From NCBI GenBank assembly GCA_027493875.1, contig JAOSJX010000023.1, positions 124,001 through 188,000 of the forward strand: a stretch of DNA of 64,000 nt. The letters are read 5' to 3'. The stretch comes from Deltaproteobacteria bacterium (GTDB lineage: Bacteria; Lernaellota; Lernaellaia; JACKCT01). The position numbers were made by a program, and so were the translations under genes. This document shows, piece by piece, positions 1-8,327 of the stretch. Position 1 is the stretch's first letter; every line of letters begins with the position of its first letter. The notes beneath the pieces are model-generated. The model did not search any database and was not told the DNA's origin. It saw only the letters and a list, made by a program, of their open reading frames with translations.

Positions 1-1
1 A

Positions 2-364
2 CTGGCGGAGACGGTTATGGGATTCCAGGGCGCGATGGCGTCGGGCAATTCCGAGGCCGTGTGGCCCGTGCTTTCGGCGACGCCGTTCCTTGAGGCGATG
101 GGGCACGTTACCGTCGCGTGGTTCCTCGCGGACATGGCCGTCATGGCGCAAGGCAAGCTCGACGCTCTGTGCGCCGACAAAGGCGTGGACGCCGCGGACC
201 GCAAGGCCTATCGCGCTTTCCTGGGAGAAAACGACGAGGCGAAATTCCTGGACGGCAAGGTCCAGTCCGCGATCTGGTTCGCGAACAACGTTCTTCCGGA
301 GGCCGACGGCATCTTCAAGAGCATCGGCACGAAGGATCTGTCGGCCCTTCAGGTCGTTCTTTAA
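2..364 (+). CDS. acyl-CoA dehydrogenase, C-terminal part (5' end outside window)
   Basis: The reading frame is open from the first bases and ends with TAA at 362-364, so only about the last 120 residues are present. The text matches the C-terminal helical domain of the large acyl-CoA dehydrogenases that carry an acetyl-CoA-dehydrogenase-like C-terminal extension. Landmarks are an early helix with the word MGFQGAMASGN and a late segment reading GKVQSAIWFANNVLPEADG, which in this family packs at the dimer interface. The enzyme class oxidises acyl-CoA to enoyl-CoA with FAD and passes electrons to ETF. Flavin-binding and catalytic residues lie upstream of the window. Genes for methylmalonyl-CoA epimerase and thiolase about 8 kb away fit the same acyl-CoA metabolism. 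A strong terminator follows 29 bases later, so this is the end of its transcription unit. Confidence 0.8.
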   Translation: MAETVMGFQGAMASGNSEAVWPVLSATPFLEAMGHVTVAWFLADMAVMAQGKLDALCADKGVDAADRKAYRAFLGENDEAKFLDGKVQSAIWFANNVLPEADGIFKSIGTKDLSALQVVL

Positions 365-392
365 AGTAAATTCTCAATAAAGATCTTCATAA

Positions 393-418
393 GGAGGCTC
401 AAAAGGCCTCCCTTTTTT
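393..418 (+). terminator. Rho-independent terminator after the acyl-CoA dehydrogenase
   Basis: GGAGGC (393-398) pairs with GCCTCC (406-411) across a 7-base loop. The right arm is followed by one C and then six T (413-418). Position directly after the stop codon at 364 and the T tract make this a textbook intrinsic terminator. Confidence 0.85.
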
Positions 419-465
419 ATAGGGTTTTGCTCAACACTTCGGCTGAAAATGCCGATATTATTCTT

Positions 466-690
466 ATGCGTATCGACCCCACGCAAACCGCGCTGGCCGG
501 CCTTCGGCAGTCGTGGGTGACAAACTTCAAAAGGCCGCCGATTCCGTCGCCCGGGGCGGCGAGGGGGAGCGGCGATATCGTCCACGACATCGTGGATTTG
601 AAACTCGCCAAACACGCGCACGCCGCCAATCTCGCGGTCCTCAAAACGCACCGCGACATGGACCGCGCCATCATCGATCTATTCGTTTAG
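466..690 (+). CDS. small protein resembling the C-terminal helix of flagellar rod/hook proteins
   Basis: This 74-residue protein starts at ATG 466 (alternative TTG 427 in frame). The N-terminal words ALAGLRQS, followed by a Pro/Gly-rich middle and a C-terminal amphipathic helix, resemble the flagellar basal-body rod C-terminal pattern (D-x3-D-x3-A-x3-A-x2-AN-x2-V-x-T-x3-M-x3-I-x-DL). Visible key words are DIVDLKLAKHAHAANLAV and TDLF-like ending AIIDLFV. Minimal rod-like proteins of this kind sit next to other genes in several deltaproteobacterial-grade genomes, but no flagellar gene is adjacent here. No convincing ribosome-binding site is visible. Function is inferred only from this pattern; it could be unrelated. 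Confidence 0.4.
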   Translation: MRIDPTQTALAGLRQSWVTNFKRPPIPSPGAARGSGDIVHDIVDLKLAKHAHAANLAVLKTHRDMDRAIIDLFV

Positions 691-804
691 CTCCGATTAA
701 AAAAACGTCGTAGCGTACACAACGCATTGGGCAGTCATTTCTTGATCCCTCTCTCACGATACGGCATTTGTACTAGGGTCCACATCAATATTTCCGGGGC
801 AAAA

Positions 805-2308
805 TTGAAGTACGCCGAATTTTTTGTATGCATCGTCTTTGTCGGAATCGTCGCGGTGACGGGCGTTGCTTGCCCCGGCGATAAATCGCCCGCGGCCGAG
901 ATGCCGGGCGGTTCCTCCGCGACGCATTTCGGGCCGCCCGTCGGGGAGCCGATCAAGGCCGTTCTGACCGATCCTCCCATGGTTCCGCCGCCGACCGGCC
1001 GGGATCATCCGGCCAAGGTGATCGTCGAGCTCGAGGTCGTCGAGTTGGTCAAGAAAATATCCGAGGGGGTCGACTACACGTTTTGGACGTTCGGCGGGAC
1101 GGTCCCGGGCAAATTCATCCGCGTCCGCCAAGGCGACACGGTCGAGTTCCATCTGCTGAACCGTCCGGACAACAAGATGCCGCACAACATCGACCTGCAT
1201 GCGGTGACCGGTCCGGGCGGCGGGGCGACAAGTTCCTTCACGGCGCCCGGGCACGCCACGCAGTTTACCTTTCAGGCGCTCAATCCCGGGGTGTTCGTCT
1301 ATCACTGCGCGACGGCGCCGGTCGGCATGCACATCGCCAACGGCATGTACGGTTTGATTCTGGTGGAGCCGCCGGAAGGGTTGCCGCCCGTCGACCGCGA
1401 ATACTACGTGATGCAAGGCGAGTTCTACACCGTCGGCAAATACCGCGAGAAAGGCTTGCAGCCGTTCGACATGCAAAAGGCGATCGAGGAAAACGCCACC
1501 TACGTCGTGTTCAACGGCGCCGAGGAATCGCTTATCGGCGACCGCGCGCTCGCGGCGAAAACGGGAGAGCGGATTCGTCTTTACGTCGGGAACGGCGGGC
1601 CGAATCTCGTCAGCAGCTTTCACGTGATCGGAGAGATTTTCGACCGCGTGCACTACGAGGGCGGATCGCGCGTTCAAGAGAATGTGCAGACGACGCTGAT
1701 TCCCGCCGGCGGCTCGACGGTCGTCGAGTTCGACGTCGAAGTGCCCGGCACGTACATTCTCGTGGATCATTCGATCTTCCGCGCGTTCAACAAAGGCGCG
1801 CTGGGAATGCTCAAGACGGACGGGCCGGAAAACAAAGCCATCTATTCGGGGCTGGAAGTCCGATTCCGTCATGTTGTCCGACAAAGCTTCTCCGGCGACC
1901 GGCGTCGTCGAGTCCGCGACCCGCGCGTGGGAACAAGGCGAGTTGACCTTGGAACAACAAGTCGCCGCGGGCGCGCTGCTGTTCAAAGGCAACTGCTCGG
2001 TGTGCCATCAGCCCGAGGGGCAGGGATTGGCGAACGTGTTTCCGCCGCTCCGCAACTCCGATTTCGTGCAAGCGGACAAGCTGCGCGCCATCGACACGGT
2101 GCTCAACGGGCGGAGCGGCCCCTTGGTCGTGAACGGGGCGACGTATAACTCGGTCATGCCGCCGATGTCGCAGCTCAACGACGACGAGATCGCGAATATC
2201 CTGACCTTCGTTTACAACGAACTCGAGAACGGCGGCGGCCGCATCCTGCCGCAAGAGGTGGCGGAGCGGCGGGCCGCGTTGACGCCTCCGCCGGGCGCGG
2301 CGCACTGA
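805..2308 (+). CDS. nirK: copper nitrite reductase NirK with fused C-terminal cytochrome c domain (one frameshift)
   Basis: The enzyme reduces nitrite to nitric oxide in the periplasm. An N-terminal hydrophobic export segment (start taken at TTG 805) precedes two cupredoxin domains. Copper ligands are readable: PHNIDLH gives a type-1 His, the catalytic Asp and a type-2 His; [11 protein letters not shown] then GMYG gives a type-2 His and the type-1 Cys, His and Met. SSFHVIG and VDHSIFRA supply the domain-2 histidines. The cytochrome c domain follows, with CSVCH heme attachment and a YNSVMPPM distal Met. The two parts are in different frames. One extra C near 1861 (GAAGTCCGATTCC read as V-D-S) restores the linker, so the fusion is real and the shift looks like an indel. 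Such NirK-cytochrome fusions are known (Ralstonia pickettii type), where the heme passes electrons to type-1 copper. nirV begins 1 base after the stop. Confidence 0.93.
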
Positions 2309-2309
2309 C

Positions 2310-3074
2310 GTGCGTTGGATGGTGCTCGCCGCGGTGGCGGCGGCGACCGTTTCGACCGGCGGTATGAAGCCGGTTCCCGGCGGGGAGTTCAAGCCGGTGT
2401 TTCCGCCGACCGGCGACGTTGAGACCGTGGCGGTCGAACCGTTTTTAATGGACGAGCGGCCCGTCACAAACGAAGAGTTCGCCCGGTTTTTGGCGGCCGC
2501 CCCGAAATGGCGGCGGGACCGGATTCTCCCGCTGTTTGCCGACGAGTCCTATCTCGGCCACTGGCCGTCGCCGGAATCGCCGGCGAAGCAGACCGCCGGA
2601 CAACCGGTCACGCACGTGAGCTGGTTTGCTGCCAAAGCGTATTGCGAATCCCGCGGCGCGCGGCTGCCGTTGTGGTACGAGTGGGAATTGGCGGCGGCGG
2701 CCGACGAAACGCGCCGCGATGCCCGAAGCGATCCGGCGTGGCGGCAGAAGCTTCTCCGGTGGTACGAAGTTCCGGGCGGCGGCGAGCTTCCCGAGGCGGG
2801 CCGAACGGCGCCGAACGTTTACGGCCTGCGCGATCTCCACGGGGTGATCTGGGAATGGGTCCTCGATTTCAACGCGCTGCTCGTCAGCACGGACAGCCGG
2901 GAGGCGGGCGGCGCGGAAAAATATTTCTGCGGGGCCGGCGCCCTCGCGGCGCAGGACAAGGAGAACTACGCCATGTTCATGCGCGTCGGATTTCTCTCGT
3001 CGCTTCAGGCGCGGTACACAACGGCTCGCCTCGGATTTCGCTGCGCCCGGAGCGCGACGGGAAAGGACGTGTGA
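2310..3074 (+). CDS. nirV: NirV-like SUMF1/formylglycine-generating-enzyme-fold protein
   Basis: GTG start at 2310, immediately after the nirK stop. The first 20 residues look like a signal peptide (MRWMVLAAVAAATVS). The rest is an FGE/SUMF1-fold domain: PVTNEEFARFL, PVTHVSWFAAKAYCE, ARLPLWYEWELAAAA, NVYGLRDLHGVIWEWV and the terminal LGFRCAR. Proteins of this family downstream of nirK are called NirV; their biochemical role in nitrite reductase maturation is not established. This gene is uninterrupted (254 residues), which makes the frameshifts on both sides stand out. The stop overlaps the next start by one base (TGATG), so nirK, nirV and the Sco gene are surely co-transcribed. Confidence 0.85.
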   Translation: MRWMVLAAVAAATVSTGGMKPVPGGEFKPVFPPTGDVETVAVEPFLMDERPVTNEEFARFLAAAPKWRRDRILPLFADESYLGHWPSPESPAKQTAGQPVTHVSWFAAKAYCESRGARLPLWYEWELAAAADETRRDARSDPAWRQKLLRWYEVPGGGELPEAGRTAPNVYGLRDLHGVIWEWVLDFNALLVSTDSREAGGAEKYFCGAGALAAQDKENYAMFMRVGFLSSLQARYTTARLGFRCARSATGKDV

Positions 3075-3710
3075 TGGTGCGGGCTTTGCGCTTCGCCGTG
3101 CCGGCGATCGTCGCTCTGGCTCTGGCGGCCGGGGCGGCGGCGGAAGACAAGAAACCGATGGACCACGGACATCGGCACCATCACGAGAGATGCCCGCCGC
3201 CGAGGCGGCCACCGGCATGTCGATTTACCGGTTGGACGCGAAATTCACGGGACAGGACGGCCGGACGATCGGCTTGGACGTTTTTTCGCGGGCACCCGGT
3301 TTTCGTCACGATGTTTTTCGCGCCGTGCCGGCAGGTTTGCCCCATGCAGATCGACCGTGTGAAAAACGCCTTGAAAGAGATGCCGGAGGGAAGCCGCAAA
3401 AAAGCGCGCGTTCTGTTTCTCAGCTTCGATTCGAAAAACGATACGCCCGATGTGCTCGCCGAACTCGCGAAGCGTCATCCACGTCGCCGACGACGCCTGG
3501 TATTTCGCCGCCGGTTCCGAGGATGCCGTGCGCGAAACGGCGGCCGTTCTGGGTATCCGCTACCGCAGGTTGCCCGACGGTTCGTTCAACCACTCGGCCG
3601 TCATTTCGCTGCTGGACAAGGACGGCATGATCGTGGAACGGGCTGACGGTTTGGCCGCGCCGTTGGAGCCGTTGACGCGCCGGATCGAGAACGATACTCC
3701 GTCACCATGA
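3074..3710 (+). CDS. SCO1/SenC-family copper chaperone (three frameshifts)
   Basis: The start at 3074 overlaps the nirV stop. A signal peptide (LRFAVPAIVALALAAGAAAE) and a His-rich segment (DHGHRHHH) lead into a thioredoxin-fold Sco domain. Readable pieces, each in a different frame, are MSIYRLDAKFTGQDG, then PVFVTMFFAPC with CRQVCP (the copper-binding CxxxC), then VLFLSFDSKND, and finally SFNHSAVISLLDKDG with the conserved His. Frame changes lie near 3185, 3285 and 3475. Family role: delivery of copper to cuproenzymes in the periplasm, or thiol-disulfide maintenance. Next to nirK it most likely metallates the nitrite reductase. Gene order nirK-nirV-sco recurs in other denitrifiers. Confidence 0.85.
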
Positions 3711-3761
3711 ATCGCCCGTCTCTCACGCGCGCGCGGGCTCTACGGCGTCTGCCACAACCGC

Positions 3762-4413
3762 GTGGCGCCGACCGACCGGCGGCGGTTGATGCGGCTGCAC
3801 GACGCGCTCCTCGCGCACTTCGGACCGCAGGATTGGTGGCCGGGCGACACGCCGTCCGAGGTGTGCGTCGGGGCGATCCTCACGCAGAACACGGCGTGGA
3901 CCAATGTCGAACGGGCGATCACAAACTTGAAGAACGCCGACGCCCTCGACGCCGTCACGATCGCCAAGATGCGGACCGCAAAGCTGGCGCAGTTGATTCG
4001 CCCGTCCGGCTATTTCAATCGTGAAGGCCGTCCGGCTCCAAGGCTTCTGCCGCTTTCTGATCGACCGTTACGGCGGGCGCGTGGAGAACATGCGGCGTCT
4101 GTCGCTTACGCGGGCGAGGGAAGAACTGTTGGCTCTCTCGGGCATCGGCCCGGAGACCGCGGATTCGATGCTGCTTTACGCCCTGGACAAACCCATCTTC
4201 GTCGTCGATGCCTACACCAAACGCGCCTTCGAACGTAAAGGGGCGGTGGACGAAACAGCGACGTACGACGACATTCAGGAGTTATTCATGAAGCGACTTC
4301 CCGCGGACACCGCCCTCTACAACGAGTACCACGCCCTCATCGTCTGCCTCGGCAAATACTTCTGCAAAAAGAAAAACCCGCTGTGCGATTCGTGCCCTGT
4401 GCGGGGGCTATAA
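3762..4413 (+). CDS. endonuclease III / MagIII-type DNA glycosylase (COG2231-like, one frameshift)
   Basis: This HhH-GPD base-excision repair glycosylase starts at GTG 3762 (RVAPTDRRRLMRLHDAL). The N-terminal part has the COG2231 signature WWPGDTPSEVCVGAILTQNTAW. The second part carries the helix-hairpin-helix LSGIGPETADSMLLYAL and the catalytic Asp in VVDAYTKR. One extra base near 4019 separates the two frames. At the C-terminus CKKKNPLCDSCP gives three cysteines with C-x6-C-x2-C spacing, like the [4Fe-4S] loop of Nth. The protein stops five residues after the third, so the usual fourth Cys is missing, by truncation or another indel. Substrate (alkylated or oxidised bases) cannot be told from sequence. 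Confidence 0.8.
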
Positions 4414-4490
4414 TTTCACCGCGGAGGACGCAGAGGACGCAGAGGGGGAGCGAAAAATCGAGTAGATCTTAGCGCGTACTCACCCGAAGG

Positions 4491-4620
4491 AGGCTACAGG
4501 CTACAGGCTACAGGCTACAGGCTACAGGCTACAGGCTACAGGCTACAGGCTACAGGCTACAGGCTACAGGCTACAGGCTACAGGCTAGAGGCTACAGGCC
4601 ACAGGCTACAGGCTACAGGC
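4491..4620 (+). repeat. AGGCTAC heptamer tandem array, about 18 units
   Basis: Exact or near-exact AGGCTAC units run in strict 7-base register from 4491. Variants AGGCTAG and AGGCCAC occur near the 3' end. A short continuation of the same unit occurs at 4660-4682. Related heptads are at 9521-9557 and 41214-41283. Confidence 0.95.
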
Positions 4621-4714
4621 GACAGCAGGACAATACGTTCCGCGGACTCACCCGAACGAGGCTACAGGCTACAGGCTACAGGCGACAGCAGGACAACACG
4701 TTCCGCGGACTCAC
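4611..4714 (+). repeat. 41-base direct duplication nested in the heptamer array
   Basis: Bases 4611-4651 and 4674-4714 are identical except for one T/C difference. Each copy begins with GGCTACAGGCGACAGCAGGA and ends in CCGCGGACTCAC. The copies are separated by two more heptads, so the larger unit probably expanded after the heptad array formed. Confidence 0.9.
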
Positions 4715-4725
4715 TTCCTGGGACC

Positions 4726-4776
4726 GCCGAGCACTAGCTCGGCCCGCTAACCGCGGACGCACCTTGTGCGTCCGCG
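4726..4776. repeat. pair of intergenic hairpins
   Basis: GCCGAGC (4726-4732) pairs with GCTCGGC (4737-4743) around an ACTA loop. CGCGGACGCAC (4752-4762) pairs perfectly with GTGCGTCCGCG (4766-4776) around a CTT loop. Neither is followed by a T tract, so they are not classical terminators. They look like REP-type palindromes; a similar stem-loop is at 9621-9640. Confidence 0.8.
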
Positions 4777-4942
4777 ATGGCCCTTTGTGCCGGTGAGCCG
4801 CCGCCGCGCCGAAGCGGCGCTATGGCGTGCCGCGAAGGCGGGGACACCGGCGCTCCCAGGTCCCGCCGCGTACTCACTGGGTGAGTCCGCGCTCATCCAG
4901 GTCCCAAGCCTCACTCCCCCACGCCTCCTTTCCTTCACCTAC

Positions 4943-4970
4943 CTACCACCTACTACCTACCACCTACCAC
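4943..4970 (+). repeat. CTACCAC heptad array, 4 units
   Basis: Units CTACCAC, CTACTAC, CTACCAC, CTACCAC in strict 7-base register, with degenerate heptads on both sides (CACCTAC before, GTACTCC after). Confidence 0.85.
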
Positions 4971-5021
4971 GTACTCCCCTACTATCCGCGTTTTGAACGG
5001 ACGAATCGCGACAACGCGGGA

Positions 5022-5049
5022 CGTATATCGTATGTCGTAGGTCGTATGT
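5022..5049 (+). repeat. CGTATGT heptad array, 4 units
   Basis: Units CGTATAT, CGTATGT, CGTAGGT, CGTATGT in strict 7-base register, followed by CGG. The unit sequence is unrelated to AGGCTAC but the period is the same. Confidence 0.85.
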
Positions 5050-5203
5050 CGGAATAAGGCTGGCTTTGGCGCGAAAGGGCGTATTTCTTCTTACGGCGAA
5101 GGACAGATTTGGAAAAACGTTATAATATTCCGAAAACGCAGAATATATTGGCGGCTGCCGCAACCTGTTCTCGATTTATCCAAGTATGTAATAGGTGCCA
5201 ACG

Positions 5204-6596
5204 TTAGTTTCCACTTTCGGTGATTCTCCTCGCTATTTCCGCAGCAACGTCATTGTCCCAAGCGCGATGTTGGGAAGCGCTACCACGCGTCAGAATTTCT
5301 TGCTTCTTTTTCTTCAAAGCCCCGATGCCGTCAATGTCGCCTACGCTATCCAATACTGCTATCGTCGAAATCGCTTCAAGAGCGAATCTGACATCGACAC
5401 ATTGCGCACCAGCTTGGTAATGATCCAGCCAGGTATCGTAATCGACCATATTTAAAAGCATTTGTAATGGCGCATCATTTCCAAAGGGTTTCCACATCGC
5501 ATTTCTAGCGTTTGCGCCTATAAGACCGATATCATTTCTTATACTGCTGCCAACCGCTTTAATGGCCAACAACACAAGTTGTGCTTCGTCCTTGCTCAAT
5601 TGTTGTCGACAGCCACGTACCATCGTTTTAATAAAGATTTCCATTGCAATGAATTCCGGGCCCACGATGCAGTTCTGAAAATTCGTCAGCACTTGTCCCC
5701 ATTCTTCAGTGCGTGTTTTGTCTTCGAGGATTGACAGGAAACTGCTGCACAAGGTGTTTTTTTCCATTAATCATATATTCATATTTTCTTAGATCGCGAA
5801 GGGCGCCTAGGTGGTTACCGATAAAATCCGATGTCGGCAAAGGTTTTGTCGTTAGTTCTCGTGTAAGAGAGTTCCAGACAATTTCATTGGCCTCGTCGTT
5901 CCCGCTTTTACCGATATAGTGGACGCAATCGATCCTTAGGCTCATTGCCATTTTATTTCGATCGGTGTCAAATGTGCTAAAGTCCCATTTTAAATCGCGG
6001 GCAAGAGCATCGGACTCGGTGATACATCGTTTTAGATAATCGAAGGATTTCTGATGGCCACCAGATGCAAATTGCGAGAAAACTTTTAAAACCATGAAAA
6101 AGCTTCCCATGCGCCGACCGCTCAAAGGGCCAGAATACTTCTCAAAATAGTTTTTTAAGTATGTATATTCATTTAGACCGCCGAGTATTCCGATGGCATA
6201 GATGGAGTTTTGCAACGCAAAATAGTCTGAATTCGCGTCGTCTTCTGGGTTGCCTTCAATGACTGCTTTCATTTCGTTGACGACCTTCGTGGATTTCGTT
6301 TCAGAATTTATGCCAGCAATATAATCGTCAACACACTTTTGAGAAGTGCAGCTTTTGATGTTTTCAACGATTTTGCCAATCGAATAGGAATTCGTACCTA
6401 ACGCTTCATTCTCAGGATGCTGATTCAAATACAATATATCAGTTTTGTCGTGCTGCTCTTGGTGGCTGCTTTTGCAGCCAGCGAAAGACAAGAAAATCGC
6501 CGAAATTAAGCAACAAAAAGTAAGCCGTTGGAAAAACTGTCTCGCTTTACGACGGCGCGAATTATTTTTGGCTTCTTGACGGAATTCGACCGTCAT
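5204..6596 (-). CDS. AT-rich lipoprotein of unknown function, possibly helical-repeat (one frameshift)
   Basis: The N-terminus has a basic region and a hydrophobic stretch ending in LSFAGC, a good lipobox, so a membrane-anchored lipoprotein is likely. The mature part (about 430 residues) is mostly helical in character, with short repeated segments reminiscent of HEAT repeats (FALQNSIYAIGILGG, QLVLLAIKAVGSS, FALEAISTIAVLDS). I do not recognise a named family. The reading frame changes at a run of seven T (5757-5763), so the 296- and 187-residue frames are one gene. Base composition and codon use (many AAA, ATT, TTT) are clearly AT-richer than all neighbours, which suggests recent acquisition. 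It sits beside the repeat-rich spacer. Confidence 0.65.
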
Positions 6597-6685
6597 TGTT
6601 CGCTGTGCCCTTATTCGTCATATTCGATCCAGTCGATCCTCAGCAATTTATCCAATGCCGCCGTGTCTTCGAGGGAACATGAACA

Positions 6686-7131
6686 TCAGAAATCCACACG
6701 TTTGTCCATCGTGCCGTCGCCGTCGGTGTCTTCCTCGTAGTAGAGTTGGCGGTCGGTGGCGGGGTCGAAGTTTAGGTTTTGCGTTCGTAGCGGCCGTCGT
6801 TGTTGAGGTCGCGTTCCATCGTGGCTATTTTGCCGTTGGCGTCATAGGTGGAGCGCACTTCGAAGATGCCGTCGTTGTTCATATCCACGACCAACTCGTC
6901 GATCTTGCCGTTCTTGAAAACTTCCTTGTGATCGACCGTGCCGTCGTAGTTGCGGTCCTTTTCCAGCGCGGTGATTTCGTTGGACCAGTTGTAGTGCGTC
7001 CAGACGTCGGGCTTGCCGTCGTTGTTGCGGTCGATGGTCGGGTTCATCTTGTCTTTCGCGATGAACAGCACAAGCGTCGCGGCGGCCGCGATGAAAAGAA
7101 CCAGGATGATAAGACGCGTTGCAAGCTTCAT
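6686..7131 (-). CDS. membrane-anchored protein with EF-hand-like DxNxDG repeats (one frameshift)
   Basis: An N-terminal hydrophobic segment (RLIILVLFIAAAATLVLFIA) acts as signal anchor. It is followed by regularly spaced calcium-loop motifs: DRNNDGKPD, DRNYDGTVD, DMNNDGIFE, DLNNDGRYE. After a frameshift near 6780 a fifth loop DTDGDGTMD follows, with the stop at 6686. The spacing of about 23 residues and the text resemble thrombospondin-type-3/dockerin-like calcium-binding repeats. The start ATG at 7131 has an AGGA ribosome-binding site. The protein is probably exposed in the periplasm or on the surface and binds Ca2+. No partner is evident from context. Confidence 0.65.
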
Positions 7132-7225
7132 GGCAATCCTTTCTTGCGATGCCCGGCATTATTCCATAAAATCGTTCAGGGCAAGAGCATAGCTGAGAAC
7201 GCGGACACCCGGAGAGGAGACCGTC

Positions 7226-7876
7226 ATGAAAGTGCGTTATAACGGGCACTCCTGCTTTTCCGTCTTTGCGGACGACGGAAAGTGCATCGTCATCGATCCC
7301 TACGAATCGGGCGCGTACGGCGGGGCGATCGCCTACCACCCGGTGGATTCGGAGCCGGACGTCGTCGTGCTCTCCCACGACCACCCGGACCACAGCCACA
7401 CCGAGCAGTTCAAGAGCGACTTCAAGGTGGTGCGCGGTCCGGGCGAGGCGAAGGGTTTCAAGTTCGACGTCGTCAATACGTTCCACGACCAGTCGCAAGG
7501 CGCCGACCGCGGCAAAAACCGGATCTTCCTGTTCGAGGTGGACGGCGTGCGCGTCGGGCATATGGGCGACCTGGGGCACCTTCTCTCGGACGAGCAGATC
7601 AAAGCCGTCGGCGCGGTGGACGTGATGATGCTTCCGGTCGGCGGATTCTACACGATCGACGCGAACGAGGCGACGGACGTGGTCGAACGAACGCGTCCGA
7701 AGATCGCGATTCCGATGCACTACAAGACCGACAAATGCGGCTTCGACATCGCGCCGGTGGACGATTTCGTCGAGGGCAAAAACAACGTCATCAAGCTCGG
7801 GACCGACGAGATCGAGCTTTCGTCGGACAAACTGCCGGGCGAGACGGAAATTATCGTTTTGAAGCACCGCCTGTAA
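7226..7876 (+). CDS. metallo-beta-lactamase-fold hydrolase, UlaG-like
   Basis: This intact 216-residue protein has the metallo-hydrolase signature. It opens with KVRYNGHSCFSV, then LSHDHPDHSH gives the H-x-H-x-D-H metal site. GHMGDLGH supplies the next ligand, and PMHYKT the terminal His. This small compact version belongs to the UlaG/YtkL-like branch of predicted Zn-dependent hydrolases (L-ascorbate-6-phosphate lactonase relatives), whose substrates vary. Start ATG 7226 has GGAGAGGAG upstream. It is followed 24 bases later by methylmalonyl-CoA epimerase with its own AAGGAG, so co-transcription is likely but a functional link is not obvious. Confidence 0.85.
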   Translation: MKVRYNGHSCFSVFADDGKCIVIDPYESGAYGGAIAYHPVDSEPDVVVLSHDHPDHSHTEQFKSDFKVVRGPGEAKGFKFDVVNTFHDQSQGADRGKNRIFLFEVDGVRVGHMGDLGHLLSDEQIKAVGAVDVMMLPVGGFYTIDANEATDVVERTRPKIAIPMHYKTDKCGFDIAPVDDFVEGKNNVIKLGTDEIELSSDKLPGETEIIVLKHRL

Positions 7877-7900
7877 GCACCAAGAAAATAAGGAGACCGA

Positions 7901-8310
7901 ATGCTTAAAAAAATTGACCATATCGGGATCGCCACGACCAGCCTCGCCGACGCGCTGCCGTTCTGGACCGGCGGCGTCAAATTGGACGACGTGCATCAGG
8001 AGCTTGTGGCCGACCAGCACGTGATGACGGCGTTTCTGCCGTGCGGCGAGGTCAACATCGAGCTGCTCGAAGGCACCGCGCCGGAGAGCCCGATCACCAA
8101 ATTCATCGAGAAGCGCGGCGCGGGCATCCACCACATCTGTTTCGAGGTGGAGAACATCGAAGAGGCGCTGGCGCACCTGAAAAGCCAGGGCTTCAGCTGA
8201 TCGACGAGGAGCCGCGCATCGGCGCGCACGGCTGCCGCGTGGCGTTCGTGCATCCGAAGGCTTCGGGCGGTGTGCTGATCGAGTTGTCCGAACACGTCAA
8301 CGACGATTAA
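7901..8310 (+). CDS. mce: methylmalonyl-CoA epimerase (one frameshift)
   Basis: This glyoxalase/VOC-fold enzyme interconverts (R)- and (S)-methylmalonyl-CoA in propionyl-CoA metabolism. Metal ligands are visible: the His in KIDHIGIA, the Glu region NIELLE, the His in IHHICFEV, and the terminal Glu in VLIELSEH. The family hallmark [12 protein letters not shown] and VAFVHPK are present but lie in a second frame. A single-base loss near 8190-8197 splits the gene. Total length, about 136 residues, is normal for the family. The start has AAGGAG at good spacing. The following thiolase begins 17 bases downstream, an arrangement typical of acyl-CoA catabolism. Confidence 0.92.
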
Positions 8311-8327
8311 TTTTCCTGGGGGCTGTC

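Larger units (their letters stand above)
4414..5203 (+). other. 790-base intergenic zone made of short tandem repeats and hairpins, no gene
   Basis: No reading frame here shows protein-like composition. In order it contains: two copies of the 9-mer GAGGACGCA (4424-4441); a long AGGCTAC heptamer array (4491-4620); a 41-base direct duplication (4611-4651 and 4674-4714); two hairpins (4726-4743 and 4752-4776); a GC-rich inverted-repeat stretch (about 4790-4870); a CTACCAC heptad array (4943-4970); and a CGTATGT heptad array (5022-5049). The last 150 bases are AT-richer and adjoin the 3' end of the minus-strand lipoprotein gene. Confidence 0.8.

Noticed and set aside
742-746. Fnr half-site TTGAT upstream of nirK
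   Set aside because: The matching half-site ATCAA is absent at the right spacing.
4491-4692. CRISPR-like array
   Set aside because: Units are 7 bases long with no spacers, and no cas genes are present.
4752-4776. Intrinsic terminator for the glycosylase gene
   Set aside because: Strong stem but no T tract and 340 bases after the stop.
4747-4938. Minus-strand frame with AGVPAFAARHSAASARRR-like text
   Set aside because: It is a translation of GC-rich inverted-repeat DNA, with no start signal or protein-like composition.
6842-8176. Minus-strand frame of about 444 codons across the metallo-hydrolase and epimerase
   Set aside because: Antisense to two recognisable enzymes; its start-proximal part only shadows them.
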